In this document: positions 13,091 to 23,625 of the stretch, piece by piece | Position numbering within the stretch: the first letter of the stretch is position 1 | Layout: the number at the start of each line of letters is the position of its first letter | DNA from: Halichoerus grypus | Lineage: Eukaryota > Chordata > Mammalia > Carnivora > Phocidae | Length of the DNA stretch: 64,000 bases | Assembly (NCBI RefSeq): GCF_964656455.1 | Contig: NC_135715.1 | Span: 163,710,437 to 163,774,436, forward strand | Direction of reading: 5' to 3' | Notes under the pieces: generated by a model | What the model saw: the letters and a program-made list of their open reading frames with translations, nothing else | What the model was told of the DNA's origin: nothing | Database searches by the model: none | Position numbers and translations under genes: made by a program

Positions 13091-14324
13091 GCAAATTAAA
13101 TAAAATAACCTCTAAATATATTTTCATCTTTTTTGTTTAGTATTTCTGTTATTCAGTGTCCCAAGACTGAGGCCTTTTCATTCAGTCTTTTTAAGTTGGA
13201 ATCTTAATCCTGTTTCACTGTTTTTCATTCAACAAGAATGTTAACCATGTGCCAGAAAAAGTTAGAAATGTTATCTATGATCCTCATGTAGGGAGGTGCT
13301 TTCATTCCATTAGCTTCTTTCTGGAGAGTTCATGGATTTTCCTCTGTGTTCATCCAGCTGACAAGCAGAATCCCTAAAGTCACATTTAAAAGACTGGAAA
13401 GAAAAAAGAATTGTTGAAGTGGAGAGGAAAAACAGGGTTCAGGGAATAGAGATATGATAGGAGAAAATCTGGCAAAAAAATTAAAAAGATGGAGTCACAC
13501 CTAGAGTCCAGTGGGGGTTATCACCTTACAGGAGGACGAAGAGGACATGAAGGGAAAGGTCTCTGGAGAAGTTGCAGAGAAAGAGACAGACTAATCAAGA
13601 CATACAAAGAGGACAAAAAGCTCTGGTCAAGCAAGAGGTGACCTCAGATTAGCACTTCATGCATGCTAAGCCAGACCATATTACTAGTGGAAGTTTGGCT
13701 TTTGCTAGATTGAAGTCCCATATGAAGAAAAAAGAGGGCCTTCATGTTCTCAGAGGGAAAAAAAAAAAATTGTGAACTAAATAACTGTACATGACAGGAA
13801 AAGGAAAGAACTTTGCTCAAGAATTTTGGATTTGGAGATTTACTTAGTTCTTACTAAGTAAAAATAAAAGAGAAATCAGAAATTTGCAGGAAAGCTGTGT
13901 CCTTGTTACAGGATGATAGTTCAAAGGAAGATTTGATTTTGAAACTGAATTACCTGCTGATTGTTGTTAATAGCAGAATTAATGTTTGCATTTGCAGGAT
14001 CCTGTCATGCTATGAAACAACATGAAATATGGTATTCTGTTTTACCACATAGGAAGAAATTATGGCTAGAAGAGGTCATGGAAGTACAAGTTCCCATACC
14101 AGAATCTGGGTCTCTTGACTCTTCATCTGTGGCCGGTTCTCCTCCCAACTTCAGTCACCTGTCATGTGTCTCACTGTGCGGATGTAGTTCAAGCATAAGT
14201 GGGATTAGTGGGTGAAGTGGCAGGGAGACCGAGGCAGATTCAATATTACAAGTGGTTTTTTGACTGTTAGGTCTATTCAGTTATGGGAAAGTATGGGCTT
14301 CTACGCAAAGGAATTAATTCATCT
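13091..14324. other. Purine-rich intron without recognised content
   Basis: 13380-13870 is A/G-rich on the + strand. No exon or named repeat is seen. Confidence 0.5.
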
Positions 14325-14790
14325 GTTTGTTCATTGATTCATCGCAGAATATTTATCAGGTGCCATCTACGTTCCAGATGTTGGGTTACTTAGTAGACGT
14401 ATGACAATGGGAAAGATAGCAGTGGTCTTTGCTGTGACCATACAAACAGCCTGTTACAGGCAGACACAAAAAAAATAATAGCAATAATGGATTAAAGTGT
14501 AATAAGGGAACTCAACATAGACTCCCTTAAGGGGAAAGACCTGGGGACGGGAGATTTGGGGAAGATGTCTCAGAGGAAGGGAGGCATTGACCAAGCTAGT
14601 AAAAGAGGAAAGAATATTTTAGAGTGAATAGCACTGTATGTTCAAGAAAATGAAAAATGTGGAGTGTGCCTGCCATATGGGATCTAAGATGAGGGAAGTA
14701 TAGAGAGAGATGGCAGGAAGGTAGGAGGAGGCCAGGTCTGGAAGGGCCTAGATAGCCAAGGTAAGGAGCCAGACATTTTCCCAAAAGTCA
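14325..14790 (-). mobile_element. L2 LINE 3' end, antisense
   Basis: TTCATTGATTCATCGCAGAA, ATTTATCAGGTGCCATCTAC, then a long drifted body ending GGAAGGGCCTAGATAGCCAA and GGAGCCAGACATTTT, which follow the antisense L2 order. Confidence 0.7.
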
Positions 14791-15220
14791 TCGAAGGATA
14801 TTTTGTTGATCAAGTCTGGAAAAGATAAGAGACTTTTCTAAAATTATATGTGGGGCATGAAGAGTAGCAATGCAACAAATACCCATGTACCTAAGACCTC
14901 GTTTGGGAGAAAAAAAAAGGACATCGCCATTATCTTTAAAGCTCCTGTGTACCCCTTGCTGATCCTCTTTATTTCATTTTTATCTTGAATCATCATTCCT
15001 TTACTTTTCTTTATAATTTGACCACATATTTTTATATACCTAAGGATTAGATTGTTTAGTTTTATATGATTTTTAACTTCATAAATGGGACTCTACTATA
15101 AAAATCCATCTACAACTTGCTTTTTCTTCTTGTTATGTTATTCCTGAGAAGCATACATTTTGCTACATTTACCTGTTATCCATTTCTTTTCTCTGTTGTA
15201 TAGTTTTCCAGTTTTCTTTT

Positions 15221-15432
15221 TTCTTTTTTAAGGTTTTTTATTTATTCACTTGAGACACAGAGATACAGAGAGAGAGAGAGAGAGAGAGAAAGCATGAGCA
15301 GGGAGAGAGGGAGAGGGAGAAGCAGGCTCCCCGCTGAGCCAGGAGCCCGATGCAGGGCTCAATTCCAGGACCCTGGGATCATGACCTGAGCCGAAGGCAG
15401 ACGCCCAACCATCCGAGCCACCCAGGCGCCCC
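15221..15432 (-). mobile_element. CAN-SINE (SINEC), young type, antisense
   Basis: Antisense copy with T-rich tail at the left, a (GA)n from the CT-rich region, and the tRNA-derived head ending in CCACCCAGGCGCCCC at the right. It is flanked by an exact 14-bp target-site duplication, TCCAGTTTTCTTTT, at 15207-15220 and 15433-15446. It sits inside an antisense ancient L1. Confidence 0.97.
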
Positions 15433-17039
15433 TCCAGTTTTCTTTTAATGGACATTGGTGTTATTTCAGGGTTTTTACATGCACCGTGACTATAAATCTT
15501 CTTGATGTATTCTGAGGAGCATGTGTAAGAGTTTCATCCAGGAAATATACCTAGGAAGAAAAATGTTCATTCATAGAGCATGCCACTTCTCAAATATATT
15601 AGATAATGACACATTATTGCACATGGAATTTTTACCATTTTTTTCTGTACCACTAAATGTAAAAAAATTCCAGATGTTCCACATGACAAAATTAACATTG
15701 CCAAATTTTAAAATTTTGGCAACTTTATGGATATGAAATATTTCTTTATAGTTGAGCTTGAGCATATTTTAATATAATTGTTGACCATTCAGATTTACTC
15801 TTTTGTGATGTTCCTGTTCAAGACTTTTGTCCATTTTTCTATTGGGTTTTTACTTTTTCTTATTGATTTGTAGGAATCCCTTTACAAATTCAGAACACTG
15901 ATCATTTGTAGATAATATATAAATAGAAATATCTTCTCCCACTTGATGATTTCCCTTTTCACACCTGTTTGTCTTTATTTCTCAATTTTAACAGTGAAAT
16001 TTATCAACTTTTTTTATGTTTGAATAATTCTTTAAGAAATCTGATCCTACTCAAAGGTTATAGGGAGATTCTTCTTTGTTGTGTAAAAGGTTTATAATTT
16101 TGTCTGTTTAAAATTTTACTTTACCTGGCATAAATTGCTTTGCATATGGTGTGAGATAGGGATATAATTTTTCCCCCATACAGATGAACAGTTGTCAGAT
16201 ACCATTTATTATAAAGTCTGTCTTTTCTCTGTCTGTCTGCATAGCTGGTTCTGTCCAAAGTCAGATTTCTTTTTATTTCTGTTGTCTGTTTCTGGATGCT
16301 TGAAACTATTTCATTTGTCATCGTGTCTATTCCTATGTTAATACTATGCATGCTTAATTACTGTACCTTTATAATAGCTTGTGAAATCTGTCAAGGCAGG
16401 TCTCCCATGTTGTTCATCTTCTTCAGGAGTGGCTGGACTGCTCTTGGTCCTTTGTTCTTCCACTTACATTTTAGAATGGCCTGTCACATTTCAAAAATAA
16501 AAAGCCATTGCATTTTGTTTGAGATTGAACTCAATCCGTAGATGAGTTTGGGGAGAGATGACGTCCCAACAATGCTGATTCTTCAAATCAGTGATAATGC
16601 TTATCTCCATTTATTTCCATCTTCCTTACTGCCCTTCAGTAAAGGTTGATGATTTCTCCAAAAAGTTCTTGTATTTCTTTGAATTTATTTCCAAATACCT
16701 GGTATTTTTGAAGCAATTACAAAGAATATTAAGATATTTTGTTTGTGTTTGTTGCTAGAATACATAATTCAATTGAGTTTTTTTTAGGCCAGAAAATTTC
16801 CTGAAGACTTATGTGAACTCTTATAATTTAACTAGAATTTCTCTTAGGGGTTTCACACAATCATACTATTTATGAGTGCTAATTGTTTTATTTCTTCCTT
16901 TCAAATTCTTTTATTACTTCATTAACCCTTTCTTGCCTTACTATGCTAAGACCTCCATTATTGACTAGAAGTGGTGATAACAGAGATTTTATTCATGATC
17001 TTAAGAGTTTGCTCAGTTTTCACTGTTGATTGTGTTTTT

Positions 17040-17245
17040 GCTGTCCATATACATTATATACTATATATATCACATACATGTGATTTTTACTTGACTCATA
17101 TGTATATATTTATGATTTATGTTATGTATTTTATAACACATTTATGACATAAATATATATTTATATTTAGTTTTTATCGTATATATTTATATCAGTGTAC
17201 AAAAATGTATGTGTACATGTACATATACACACACATATATATATC
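17040..17245. repeat. AT-rich low-complexity tract
   Basis: Imperfect (TA)n and (CA)n with many TATATA blocks. It forms the loop between inverted L1 arms. Confidence 0.8.
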
Positions 17246-17289
17246 ATAATCCAGGGTGAAAAGTAGTTGAATCAATTCTTTATTTTTAA

Positions 17290-17385
17290 GATTACAGATA
17301 AGACCATCCACTGTCGCCACTTCTGTTCAACAGTGTACCGGAGGTCTTAACATAGTAATGCAAGAAAGGAAAGTGTGACAATAAA
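17290..17385 (+). mobile_element. Sense-orientation L1 ORF2 piece inside the antisense L1
   Basis: GATAAGACCATCCACTGTCG, CCACTTCTGTTCAACAGTGT and CCGGAGGTCTTAACATAG are the sense strand of an L1 ORF2 segment. The same segment occurs antisense at about 16931-16981. The two form inverted arms around an AT-rich loop. Confidence 0.75.
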
Positions 17386-17623
17386 TGAAAGATTTTTTTT
17401 TTTTCAGTTTAGGGAAAGTTTTTTTAGTTCCTAGTTTACTAAAAGTTTTTGGCATGAATGAATGTCAAATTTTACTAAACATTTTTTTCTGTATCCTTTG
17501 AGGTAACTAAATGTTTTTCTCCTTTAATTTAAACTATTAATATGGTGAGTTGTATTGATTTTTCAAATTTAATTCAAACTCACATTCCTGGGTAGTTCCA
17601 AATTGGGAATAAAGTGCTATTAA

Positions 17624-17658
<35 letters not shown>

Positions 17659-17659
17659 A
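17624..17659. repeat. (TA)n(GA)n compound microsatellite
   Basis: About 6 TA then about 11 GA units, inside the antisense L1. Confidence 0.95.
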
Positions 17660-17845
17660 CGTGCGTGCTAGGTTCAATTTGTTAGTATTTTCTTTAGGAC
17701 TTTTTGTATCTATGCTGTTGAGTGAGACTGTCCTATAATTTCTGTTCTTGAACTCTGACTAGTTTGGTGGAAAATTTTTGATCGGGGTAGTGATCTGATT
17801 AGTTTTGAAGTTTGGCTCTAATGTGGAGCATAATTGGAAGCATAA

Positions 17846-19312
17846 AGGAGTATCGTCTTCTTTCATACAGAGACAAGTATCTCATTCATAGATTGGATGT
17901 GCTACAGAGAATTCGTGGTTACCATATGGTCCACAAGATTCTTTCCAACCCTAAAATATGATGGTTCTATAGTTTATTATCTCTGCCATCATCATTTACC
18001 TCATTGCTAGAAAAGTACTAAGGAAGGATAGGGGATGAAAAGAAAGGCAGATGTTGCCCTGTTAAGTGGAAGTATATTTCAAAATATGACACTGTCGTAA
18101 GAATGATTTTTAAAACATTTACTTAGAATTTCCATGGTTCCATACTTCCTGAAATTAATTCGTGGAACGTTTCCTACTGGTCTCAGCAACTTGCTATAGA
18201 ATGTGCAGGGAACTATTTAAAATTGAGTTTTTAACTTTGAACATGTTCTTTTTCAATCTCATCTGATAATAATGCCAAGTGCACCAAATCTTTTCCATCC
18301 ACTGGAGATGAGAACATTCTCCCTGTGATGTTTAAACTTAATTCCAGAGTCCCAATCCCACCGATAATCATTCTCCTTTCCCCTATACATTAAAGTGGTG
18401 TCCTTAATTGCTATAATATTCACAAGGAGACCATTGGAACTGGAGTGCTCTCAGTTGAAGAATAGTACTGTAGGTGATAAAGATAAGTGGTATTGAGAAC
18501 TACCCAATTTACTTCAGTGAATTCAATCTTTCTTAGGAGGAAGCGGTACATGATACATTTACCTGAACTTTTAGAGTGATAAGGAAAATGTTTGGCATGC
18601 ATTCAGGACTACAGAAACTTTAAAGGTTTATCTCAATAGAATAGTGTTCAGAAAAATGGTCTATTTACTTACAGGCTACAAGGGCAGTATAAATTTCAAG
18701 TTCTTTCAAGTTTGGGAGTTTGCAGAATTGTTATCAATGAGAAATATAAGTGCTACTAAAGTCAAAGTATACTTTTCTGTTTTCTCTTGTTCCTTTTGCC
18801 TTTATAGAAAAATTGTGCATCTGTGGGGGTAAATAGGGAAGGCAGCTCTGCTCTACTACTGAAGCTTTTACTGAAACATTATCATATAAATCACTGTCCG
18901 GAGCAGATGCCACATGCCGGAGAAGTTCTGGACAGTACAACGTTAACAACCAGCCCTTTCCTATGCTAATGGGACCAGTGCTGCGCAGCCTGATTTGCTA
19001 CGTTAGGCTTGTTAAATTATGTTTTCAGTGTGGCCATGGCCTTCCGTTTTATGCGGAGTGAGCCTGCTCAGGTGTCATATATAAAACCTGTTGCTGATAT
19101 TTATGGAGTGCCTGTAGTGGTTGGGGGACTAGATAAGGTTTCTTCGGTAGCTCATGTTAGAGAAGTCACTTTTGCTTCTTTGTTTCGGCTTTTATTAGAT
19201 TTCCCTAAAAAGTTCATGTTTGTTCTATTATGTACCGTATATGCCTGTATATGTGGCACAGTCAAATATAAGGTGACCCCCATTTTCCCAGTGAGGATAT
19301 GAAAACTTTCAA
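17846..19312. other. Repeat-poor intron
   Basis: No repeat is recognised. The open frame 19009-19302 lacks any known domain and is not called. Confidence 0.5.
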
Positions 19313-19328
19313 GGAAATAGGTAAAATA

Positions 19329-19520
19329 GGGGCGCCTGGGTGGCTCAGATGGTTAAGTGTCTGCCTTCAGCTCAGGTCATGATCTCCACGTCCTGGGCTC
19401 AGCAGGGAGTCTGCTTCTCCCTCTTCCTCTGCCCCTCTCCCTACTGCTCCTGCTCTCAATCTCTCTCTCTATCTCTCTGTCTCAAATGAATAAATAAAAA
19501 ATTCTTTAAAAAAAAAAAAA
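19329..19520 (+). mobile_element. CAN-SINE (SINEC) with internal deletion
   Basis: Starts GGGGCGCCTGGGTGGCTCAG and ends in AATAAATAAA and poly-A. The exact 16-bp duplication GGAAATAGGTAAAATA lies at 19313-19328 and 19521-19536. Compared with other copies, about 25-30 bp between CCTGGG and CTCAGCAGGGA is missing, which removes the segment around the second promoter-like box. Confidence 0.97.
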
Positions 19521-19974
19521 GGAAATAGGTAAAATACCAAATGTCTACTTAAGTTTATTTATTAACTTAATTAAACATACATTTTTATAATTGCATATGT
19601 AACATTTATTAGTGGTATTAATACCTTGTTATAAGAACTTTTTTTTTTGTCTTTTATAGTGGTTTTCTTAATACAGCATCCTTACTTCCATCTAAATTGT
19701 TTGGGATACCTGACGTTCTTGAATCTTTGTATGATACTGTCACTATAAACGTTATCCTAGGTTGTGCACAATATTAGGGATGTTAGAGGTTTCTTCTTTT
19801 GTTTTTGTTTTTGTTTTGTCTTGGTCCTATAGGTCTAAGTATGTGATTTCCACTTTATTGCTTTTTACAGTGATATATAAATGCTCATTTGCAAGAGTAT
19901 CCAGTACTTCTATAACTGTGGGATCAACCCCCAAGAATACTGATTCCCTGTTAAATTTCTTTTGTTCCTGATTT

Positions 19975-20400
19975 ATAATTATTAGTGTCTGAATAGGCTA
20001 AACCCCCATATCTTAGTGGCTGAATACAACAGCTCATCTCCATCCAAACCCCACTGCAGGTCTGAGTGGCTCTCGGTACACCAGCCTCCAAGAAGTCACT
20101 CAGTGATCCAGAGTGACAGCCTGTCATCTGTCGCAGTGCCATCTGGGATACCTGGCCGTCCTGTTTGGTGCATCAGGGCTGACAGCTCTGAGGTGTCTCA
20201 CACAGGCATTTAAAACCTGACTCAGAACAACATCCTGCTTCAACTACTCTCACCCATTGATCAGAACTCAGCAATGAAAATGTCCGTGGGGCAATGTAAT
20301 GTGTTCTTCCCCTTTACTAGGAAGAACCAATGGTAGGACAAGTGCCATCAGGCTGTACAATACCACCCAAGACTTAGAGCATTTGAAGATTATTGCAGGC
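19975..20400 (-). mobile_element. MaLR-like LTR, antisense, degraded
   Basis: Contains AACCCCCATATCTTAGTGGC, CTGAATACAAC, CACTGCAGGTCTG, GCCATCTGGGATACCTGGCC and GTCTCACACAGGCATTTAAA. These resemble the antisense body of an old MLT1-type LTR. Both edges are approximate and no target duplication was identified. Confidence 0.55.
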
Positions 20401-21129
20401 TGATTGTTAAAATATTGAGAGTGGCCCCAAGATGCGAGAAGCTTTTTAGTCTTGAGGACTAAACTGGGAAGACACTCTCCCCTAATATCTCATATACAGT
20501 ATTGAATGGAGAAAGAGAGAAGTGGAAATATATTAAAATTTCATTGAGCTCCTTTATAGATTAAATTCCCCAAGAAATATTAAGAAGGTCTCCCCAAACA
20601 AAAATATATTTACTCCATCCCCTAGTATAAGTGGCTAATATAATATTCATATTGCTCATGTGAGTAGTTTAAAAACCCAAATGTCCATCAATTCCCCTAA
20701 AGCTTGTCAATAGTCATGAGGTAGATAGCATTTATAAGGTGAAAGTGTATGTTCCTAGGTTACCAGCCACAGAAGTCATAAATAAGTACTTGGCCTTCTC
20801 TCAAGCAGTCCTGTTCCTGCCCTCTTGTAGACTGTAAACTACATTTAAAGAATAAAATCTAAAGCCTTAAAAAAAAATCGTAGTCTGGCCCTGACATTTC
20901 AGACAGACCACATCATTGAATGGTTCCCCATGCTGAACTTTCCAGCTCTGTGCCCTTAATATTCTTTGTTCAATATGAAATATTTCCCTGCTCACCTCCA
21001 TCCAGCTCTCTTCCCCACTGACATTTTTATCTGAAGGAAAGCATTTGGTCTTTCTAGGTTCAAATCAAACACTCCCTTTTTCAGGGAATCTTGAGTCCTG
21101 CTCTCCCAGAGCAATGTCTTTTCTTCATC
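20401..21129. other. Intron without confident content
   Basis: The last 200 bp may be a further L2 upstream portion, but divergence is too high to be sure. Confidence 0.45.
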
Positions 21130-21356
21130 CTAATCATCCAGCCACTACTTGTCTCCAACCACCTCTAGCTCAACAACTCTTGTTCAAGCTTCCATCCTCT
21201 CTCCCTCTGAAACCTTCCACCTGCTCTCCTGCCTCCACCTTTGCTGTTCCATAGTCTATTCTTACCTTGAAATAAGAGTGAATTTTTAAAATATAGGTCA
21301 GATCAGGTCCCTCCTCTATTCCAAGTCATCCAGTAGCTCCCCAGTTCATTTAGAGT

Positions 21357-21958
21357 TGTTGACCTTAAAAAACAAAAGAGCCAGGGTGCCTGAGTGGCTC
21401 AATCGTTAAGCGTCTGCCTTCGGCTCAGGTCATGATCCTGGGGTCCTGGGATCGAGTCCCGCATCGGGCTTCCTGCTCCGCGGGAAGCCTGCTTCTCCCT
21501 CTCCCATTCCCCCTGCTTGTATTCCCTCTCTCGCTGTGTCTCTCTCTGTCAAATAAATAAATAAAATCTTTAAAAAAAAAAAAAAAGAGCCAACTATTTT
21601 ACGTGTAAAGTGAGTTCATTCAGAATAGCAGAGAATTAAAATTCAGGGCAAGCAAACTATGGCAAACCACAGCCAAGTCTGGAGAACAGAGGGGAGCAGG
21701 TTGCTTTTATAGGGCAAATGAAAAGCTGGGAGGGGCTTTTACGGCTTCTCATTGGCTAAGTGTGGTAGTTTCTCATTGGCCGGACTGTTGCTGGGCGAGG
21801 AGATAGTCTTCCTTCCTCCTGCTAGGGTATGTAAAGTAAGGTTCTTCCTGTTAGGGAAAGCAAGATACGCTTCTTGTGGTGGCTGGTAGTGCCTGAGAGC
21901 TCCCACTTCAAGGCCTCTTAATTCCATTTTTTTGAGGTTTCCTTTATTTGTTTTCACA
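21357..21958 (-). mobile_element. Solo LTR of a class I-like endogenous retrovirus, antisense
   Basis: The + strand runs from TGTTGACC to TTTTCACA, with flanks GAGT (21353-21356) and AAGT (21959-21962): a 4-bp target duplication with one mismatch, as expected for class I elements. Without the SINE and its duplicated site the LTR is about 393 bp. Read on the minus strand it has two CCAAT boxes (complement of ATTGG at 21775-21779 and 21751-21755), TATAAAA (complement of 21705-21711) and a weak AATGAA polyadenylation-like motif. No internal viral region is present, so no protein is encoded. The family name is not assigned. Confidence 0.75.
21384..21582 (+). mobile_element. CAN-SINE (SINEC), young, inside an LTR
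   Basis: Full-length copy with tRNA-like head, CTTCGGCTCAGGTCATGATC, CT-rich region, (AAAT)n and poly-A. The duplication AAAAGAGCCA is exact at 21374-21383 and 21583-21592. It inserted near one edge of the solo LTR at 21357-21958. Confidence 0.97.
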
Positions 21959-21987
21959 AAGTTAAAATCAAATGCCTTCCAATGGAT

Positions 21988-22490
21988 AGATTATTTTTTC
22001 TGTTGATGCTATAAGAAATCACCACAAACTTGGTAGCTTAAAACAATACAAATTTATTGCTTTATAGTTTTAGAATTTTACTGGGCTAACATTAAGGGGT
22101 TGGCAGGAGTGAGTTCCTTTCTGGAAGCTCTAGGGGAGAATCTGGTTTCTTGCCTTTCCAGTTTATAAATGTCAGCTGCATTTCTTGGCTCCTGGTCCCT
22201 TTTCATCCTCAAAGCCAACAATGGCCTATTGAGTCTTTCTCATGCTTTATCACTCTGTCACTGACTCTTTTTCCTCCCTTAGACACATTTAAAGGTCCCT
22301 TGTGATTACATTGGACCCACCCAAATAATCCAGGATAATCTTGTTGTTTTAAGGCCCACAGATTAGCAATGTTAGCTCCATCTGCTACCTTAATTTCCCC
22401 TTGGCATCTAATGCAACATATTCACAGGTTCCAGGAATCAGGACTTGGGTGTCTTGGGGCAAGTGATAGATCATTATCCACCTTCCACAT
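21988..22490 (-). mobile_element. ERVL-MaLR LTR (MLT1-like), antisense
   Basis: Shows the typical antisense MaLR words: GAAATCACCACAAACTTGG, CTTAAAACAATACAAATTTA, GGGAGAATCTGGTTTC, TTGTGATTACATTGGACCCA and ACATATTCACAGGTTCC. The 5-bp flank TGGAT repeats at 21983-21987 and 22491-22495, and the L2 resumes after it. Subfamily is not resolved. Confidence 0.8.
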
Positions 22491-22775
22491 TGGATTATAA
22501 GGCCTTTGTTATCTAGCTCTTGTTACTTCTCTCACCTCATGCCCTCTTACTTTCCCATGTGCTGGTTCCATTGCTCTTGCTGTTATATACAAATGCCTGA
22601 TATGCTCCCATCTTGGGTCTTTGCCCTGATGGTTTCACTCCTCCGAAGATCTACATAGCTATCTATCTTACCTCTTTCACACCTTTGCTCAAAAATTACC
22701 TTCTCAGTGGTCTATCCTGACCACACACTCTATTTAAAATTGCAGCCTGCCCCTGCCCTGCACTATGATCTTTGT

Positions 22776-22987
22776 GTTTGTTTGTTTGTTTTTTAAGATT
22801 TTATTTATTTATATGATGGGGAGAGAGAGAGAGAGCAAGAGTGCACAAGCAGGGGGAGTGGCAGACAGAGGGAGAAGCAGGCTCCCCACTGAGCAAGGAG
22901 CCCGATGCGGGACTTGATCACAGGACCCTGGGATCATGACCTGAGCCAAAGGCAGATGCTTAACCAGCTGAGCCACCCAGGCACTCC
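22776..22987 (-). mobile_element. CAN-SINE (SINEC), antisense, inside an L2
   Basis: T-rich tail and TTTAAGATTTTATTTATT at left, (GA)n, then the head ending CCACCCAGGCACTCC. The flanks share TGATCTTTGT at 22766-22775 and 22988-22997. The L2 reads on across the insertion. The exact left edge is uncertain because of a (GTTT)n run. Confidence 0.95.
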
Positions 22988-23179
22988 TGATCTTTGTTTT
23001 TCCATAGCACTCAGCTATATCTCTCATTGTAAGCAAGTTAACTTTGTCATCTGTAAGTTCTTCTAGAACTTGGATCACTCTCTGTTTTTTTCTTTTGTTA
23101 TGTCCCCAGCACCTAGAATAGTGCCTGCCACATTTTAAGCAAGTGGTAAATATTTATGGAATGTATTAATTCATTTTGT

Positions 23180-23625
23180 TGTTTCTTATCAGCTTTATTG
23201 AGGTATATTTAGTATACAAAAAGTTGCATGTATCTGACTTGCACATTTTGGTGAATTTGGGCATATGCATACACCTGTAATACCATCACCACAATCAAGG
23301 TAATAAACATATACCTCACCTCCAAAAGATTTGTTGTGTCTCCTTGCTTTTTAAATTTTTTTTTTAATTCTGTGGTGAGAATATTTAACATGAGATCTAC
23401 ACTCTCAAGTTTTTCAGGATACAATTCAGTATTGTTAACTATAGACGCTGTGTTCTTTAGAATTTATTCATCTTTGTAACTGTAACTTTATACACATTGA
23501 ACAACCATTCCCCATTCTTCCCTCCCCACCTGCTAGCAGCCACTGTTCTATTCTCTGCTTCTGTGAATTTGACTATTTTAGTTTTTTTTCATGAATGCAA
23601 TTATTTATGTGCATCCGATTTTCCC
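23180..23625 (-). mobile_element. Ancient L1 3' UTR, antisense
   Basis: TATCAGCTTTATTGAGGTAT, GTAATACCATCACCACAATC, GTTAACTATAGACGCTGTG and CATTCTTCCCTCCCCACC, CTAGCAGCCACTGTTC are standard antisense L1M 3' UTR landmarks. Confidence 0.85.

Larger units (their letters stand above)
14860..17845 (-). mobile_element. Long ancient L1, antisense (3' UTR into ORF2)
   Basis: The + strand gives antisense L1 landmarks in order: CTCCTGTGTACCCCTTGC, the target-like AATGGACATTGGTGTTATTTC (15445 on), GTTCAAGACTTTTGTCCATT, TTATTGATTTGTAGGAATCC, ATGGTGTGAGATAGGGA, GATTGAACTCAATCCGTAGA, GGTGAGTTGTATTGATTTTT and ATCTATGCTGTTGAGTGAGA. It is interrupted by the SINE at 15221-15432 and contains an inverted piece at 17290-17385. 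It is full of stops and non-functional. Whether the 14.9-15.8 kb part belongs to the same copy is likely but not proven. Confidence 0.82.
21130..23170 (+). mobile_element. L2 LINE 3' region, broken by four later insertions
   Basis: L2-like blocks read in order across the insertions: 21130-21356 (AGTCTATTCTTACC, GTCAGATCAGGTCCCTCCTC), 21959-21987 (AATGCCTTCCAATGGAT), 22491-22775 (CACCTCATGCCC, CACCTTTGCTCAAAAATTACC, CTGACCACACACTC) and 22988-23170 (CCCCAGCACCTAGAATAGTGCC). The order matches the L2 3' end as remembered, so this is one ancient copy. It now holds a solo LTR with its own SINE, an MLT1-like LTR and a second SINE. Confidence 0.85.

Noticed and set aside
19009..19302. Plus-strand open frame of 97 codons in a repeat-poor region
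   Set aside because: Considered as a possible exon. It has no matching splice sites in phase with PARD3B and no recognised domain.
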